DNA of 6,757 bases from assembly GCA_007050895.1 (NCBI GenBank), contig SMYP01000071.1, forward strand, positions 6,430 through 13,186, in the 5' to 3' direction. The translations under genes and the position numbers were made by a program. This DNA comes from Candidatus Bathyarchaeota archaeon (GTDB lineage Archaea > Thermoproteota > Bathyarchaeia > Bathyarchaeales > UBA233). The notes beneath the pieces were generated by a model. The model worked only from the letters and a program-made list of their open reading frames with translations. It was not told where the DNA came from and did no database searches. This document shows, piece by piece, positions 5,063 through 6,757 of this stretch (position 1 is the first letter of the stretch; every line of letters starts with the position of its first letter).

Positions 5063-5371
5063 ATGGATTTTATGAAAGCGGCTTCGAAACAAGAAATACC
5101 TGCAGGTGCAATGAAAAATGTTAAAGTGGCAGAAGTCTCAGTTTTGCTCGCTAATGTTGCTGGCGAATACTATGCCATAGGCAACAAGTGCACACATAGG
5201 GGCTGCAAGTTGTCAAGTGGCGAGCTAGAAGGCGAAACTGTCAAGTGTCCTTGTCACAAGTCAATTTTCAATGTTAAAACTGGCGAAGTGGTGCATGGAC
5301 CCGCATCTAAGCCTGAGCCAAAATATGCTGTGAAAGTTGAAGATGAACAAATTCTGGTAAGCGTCAAGTAG
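5063..5371 (+). CDS. Small Rieske-type [2Fe-2S] protein
   Basis: The 102-residue protein is a single Rieske domain with no signal peptide, membrane segment or catalytic domain, so it is probably a soluble electron carrier in the cytoplasm. The cluster ligands are Cys43-Thr-His45 and Cys62-Pro-Cys64-His65, spaced CXH-X16-CXXH. The later HGPASKP (78-84) is the usual loop near the cluster. It also has Cys48 and Cys64, in the positions that form the cluster-stabilising disulfide in cytochrome bc1-type Rieske proteins. Most dioxygenase ferredoxins of this size lack that pair. This suggests a higher redox potential than a standard dioxygenase ferredoxin, though this is inference. No oxygenase or reductase gene is nearby, so the partner is unknown. 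Its last 8 bases overlap the end of the convergent SOUL gene. Fold assignment is firm. Confidence 0.93.
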   Translation: MDFMKAASKQEIPAGAMKNVKVAEVSVLLANVAGEYYAIGNKCTHRGCKLSSGELEGETVKCPCHKSIFNVKTGEVVHGPASKPEPKYAVKVEDEQILVSVK

Positions 5372-5900
5372 ATTTCAGCATATGCTGCGGCAACTCCACG
5401 GGTACAGCCACTTCGTTTCGGCGTAGAAACCATGGCGTGAAGGGTCCATTATACCGCATCGAGAACACTTGACCCACAACCTTCAGTCCCTCATTTTCAA
5501 TTTCCGCCAGTAGCTCTTTTGTTTTCTTTTTGAATGTCAAATTTGACCAGCGTCCAGAAAATCTTAGAGCTGCAATTGTCCTTTCGGGTATTTCAACAAT
5601 TCTTACGCGTTCATCGATAGGTTCAGGCGTCGTTTCAAGAGATAATCCCTCAGGCATTATGAATGCTAGAGAACCAGTTTCTGATAATACAGGCGCGGTC
5701 ATGGCTATCTGTTCTGAAACAACAGGTGATGTCATCTTAACGTTGGATTTCTGTCTGTTGTTGCCAGTTATGAACTGGAATAGTATATTAAACCCGCCAT
5801 CACCATAGCCGTCTACCCTAGCAATCACTAAACGTGGGTAGCGTCTAATCTCTACCTTACCTATTTTTTTCAAAACTTCATATCTTGCTTGCGCTACCAT
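5364..5900 (-). CDS. SOUL/HBP-family haem-binding protein
   Basis: The 178-residue protein shows the SOUL (HBP, PF04832) signature throughout: YEVLKKIGKVEIRRYP (7-22) at the start, FNILFQFITGNN (37-48), then two MTxPV repeats, MTSPV (56-60) and MTAPV (67-71), followed by FIMP. The C-terminal half has the usual RFSG, WFLRRNEV and VPVEL strand motifs. Length is normal for prokaryotic members. Family proteins bind haem or porphyrin in eukaryotes, but the archaeal role is undefined and the known haem ligand is not conserved in all members. There is no signal peptide, so it is likely cytoplasmic. The start is well supported: an AATATATCG box is centred 26 bases before ATG 5900, and there is no Shine-Dalgarno site, so a leaderless mRNA is likely. 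It overlaps the convergent Rieske gene by 8 bases. Confidence 0.93.
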   Translation of the reverse strand: MVAQARYEVLKKIGKVEIRRYPRLVIARVDGYGDGGFNILFQFITGNNRQKSNVKMTSPVVSEQIAMTAPVLSETGSLAFIMPEGLSLETTPEPIDERVRIVEIPERTIAALRFSGRWSNLTFKKKTKELLAEIENEGLKVVGQVFSMRYNGPFTPWFLRRNEVAVPVELPQHMLKST

Positions 5901-5921
5901 AGTATAATTTCAAACACGGCT

Positions 5922-5930
5922 CGATATATT
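5922..5930 (-). promoter_or_regulatory. TATA box of the SOUL gene
   Basis: On the minus strand AATATATCG is centred 26 bases before ATG 5900, the ideal archaeal spacing for transcription that starts at the start codon. No ribosome binding site precedes the ATG. Confidence 0.6.
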
Positions 5931-5967
5931 GATTCCCTTGAGCCAGTTTTTTTCAGGCTTTGTAAGC

Positions 5968-6045
5968 TTATAAAAGAAAAATGAGGTGAATGTGTTGATT
6001 GTTACCGCTGAATTTGGCATCAGCCTTCACTATTTTTCGTTTTGA
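5968..6045 (+). other. Promoter and ribosome-site remnant with a 17-codon frame
   Basis: A strong TATA-like TTATAAAA (5968-5975) is followed by GAGGTGA (5983-5989), the best Shine-Dalgarno match in the window, and then GTG (5992) and TTG (5995) codons opening a frame of 17 codons that stops at 6043-6045. No real gene follows. This may be the start of a gene lost by deletion, a tiny protein gene or a small RNA promoter. If the TATA box is real, transcription would start near 5998 and exclude the Shine-Dalgarno site, so the two signals do not fit together perfectly. Confidence 0.3.
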
Positions 6046-6060
6046 AAAGCAAATGCTTTT
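6045..6060. terminator. Bidirectional hairpin with T-run
   Basis: AAAAGC and GCTTTT form a perfect 6-bp stem with a 4-base loop, with extra T after it on the plus strand and TTTT on the minus strand. It lies 26 bases after the acyltransferase stop codon and directly after the 17-codon frame. It is therefore placed to end transcription from either side. Confidence 0.45.
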
Positions 6061-6085
6061 TTGTTTAAGAGGTTGCCACATTTGC

Positions 6086-6757
6086 TCATCCAATTATTTT
6101 CTTCATAAATGGAACCTTTTTTAGAGGAAGTATTACTGCAAGACAAATGAGCAGGGTCGCAGACGTGATTAGCGGAACTTCGAGGATTGGATTAATTGTT
6201 GCCAAGCTTATTTGAAAGCCGAAGAAACCTTTTTGGAGGGCTTCTAAAACCATCATGTGAAATAGGTATACAGGTATGGTATTCTGGCTGATAAGACTCA
6301 GCACGCGGCTAAGGCGTGGAAAACGTTCCTCCAACTTATCAGGCGAAACCGCAGACAGAAGTAGGAACAAGGCGACAGAAGCTCCGATCATACTAAAGCT
6401 AAAGGCGTCGTAGAAAAACTGGCTATACCGTTCCCCAATAGTACCAACTATAATGTAGGTGCCTATCATCGTCGATAACAATCCTAAAACCAACAAAACG
6501 TACAAGAATACGGAACGAACGCGAACTTTTAGCGAATATGCGCCCATCAGGAAGTAACCTAGCCATCCTGTCACTATGAAAACATTGCTGTTTAGGCGAT
6601 ACTCGCTGAACAAGCTAAGTAAAGGCACGACAGCAGTGCCTAAAAACCACAATAAGAGAAAGAAAAGGAAAATTTTGCGATTGATGTACGCCACTAGCAC
6701 ACGCAGAACTGGAGTAAGCAGATAGAGACCAACGAGCAAATAGAAAAACCAAAAATG
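6086..6757 (-). CDS. Acyltransferase-3 family membrane protein, C-terminal part (runs off the window)
   Basis: The frame stays open to the right edge, so the true start lies outside. The visible 223 residues begin HFWFFYLLVGLYLLTPVL, the conserved loop and helix of acyltransferase-3 (PF01757, OafA/OatA-like) proteins, here preceding about six more membrane helices. Near the end, SQNTIPVYLFHMMVLEAL matches the family's last conserved helix, and the chain closes with a hydrophobic helix and the basic tail KKVPFMKKIIG. Full-length members have about 330-400 residues and 10 or so helices, so roughly the N-terminal third or more, with the catalytic His region, is missing here. These enzymes move acyl groups, often acetyl, to sugars or other envelope molecules across the membrane. 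The substrate here cannot be read from sequence. The TTG at 6739 is only an internal codon, not the start. Confidence 0.85.
   Translation of the reverse strand, partial: HFWFFYLLVGLYLLTPVLRVLVAYINRKIFLFFLLLWFLGTAVVPLLSLFSEYRLNSNVFIVTGWLGYFLMGAYSLKVRVRSVFLYVLLVLGLLSTMIGTYIIVGTIGERYSQFFYDAFSFSMIGASVALFLLLSAVSPDKLEERFPRLSRVLSLISQNTIPVYLFHMMVLEALQKGFFGFQISLATINPILEVPLITSATLLICLAVILPLKKVPFMKKIIG

Overview
The window looks archaeal, most likely from the Bathyarchaeia or a related lineage of Thermoproteota. The lineage is inferred, not proven. Support comes from AT-rich TATA boxes about 26-28 bases before start codons (544 and 5900 on the minus strand, which suggests leaderless mRNAs), Shine-Dalgarno matches of the GGAG/GGTGA type on other genes, T-tract terminators, a membrane-anchored winged-helix regulator of the archaeal COG2512 type, and a decayed DUF1638 gene of the kind found in corrinoid-using archaea. 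No rRNA, tRNA, CRISPR array or insertion sequence was seen.

Layout. Positions 107-1078 hold two divergent small genes: a coiled-coil protein (minus) and a stand-alone Vsr/DUF559-like PD-(D/E)XK nuclease (plus). Positions 1144-1722 carry no intact gene. Read on the minus strand they hold a DUF1638-family pseudogene with four frameshifts and two in-frame stops, which simple ORF calling misses. Positions 1820-4841 form a cell-surface block: a secreted helical protein with a Gly/Asn tail (1909-2958, plus), a membrane-anchored winged-helix regulator (3002-3886, minus) and a sequon-rich surface protein with a C-terminal anchor (4065-4841, plus). The two secreted proteins share an identical 12-base element 34-37 bases before their start codons. 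From 5063 to 5900 a Rieske [2Fe-2S] protein (plus) and a SOUL/HBP haem-binding-family protein (minus) converge and overlap by 8 bases. From 6086 an acyltransferase-3 membrane protein (minus) runs off the right edge.

How the genes may work together. Most genes are single transcription units on alternating strands, so there is no long operon. The best candidate for an undescribed system is the surface block. A one-component membrane regulator, with its sensor outside and its DNA-binding domain inside, lies between two exported proteins with matching upstream elements. It could regulate both, but that is inference. The Rieske and SOUL proteins are both redox or haem related, but they are convergent and need not be co-regulated. 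Several starts were moved from the longest possible ORF on the basis of signal peptides, Shine-Dalgarno sites and TATA spacing.
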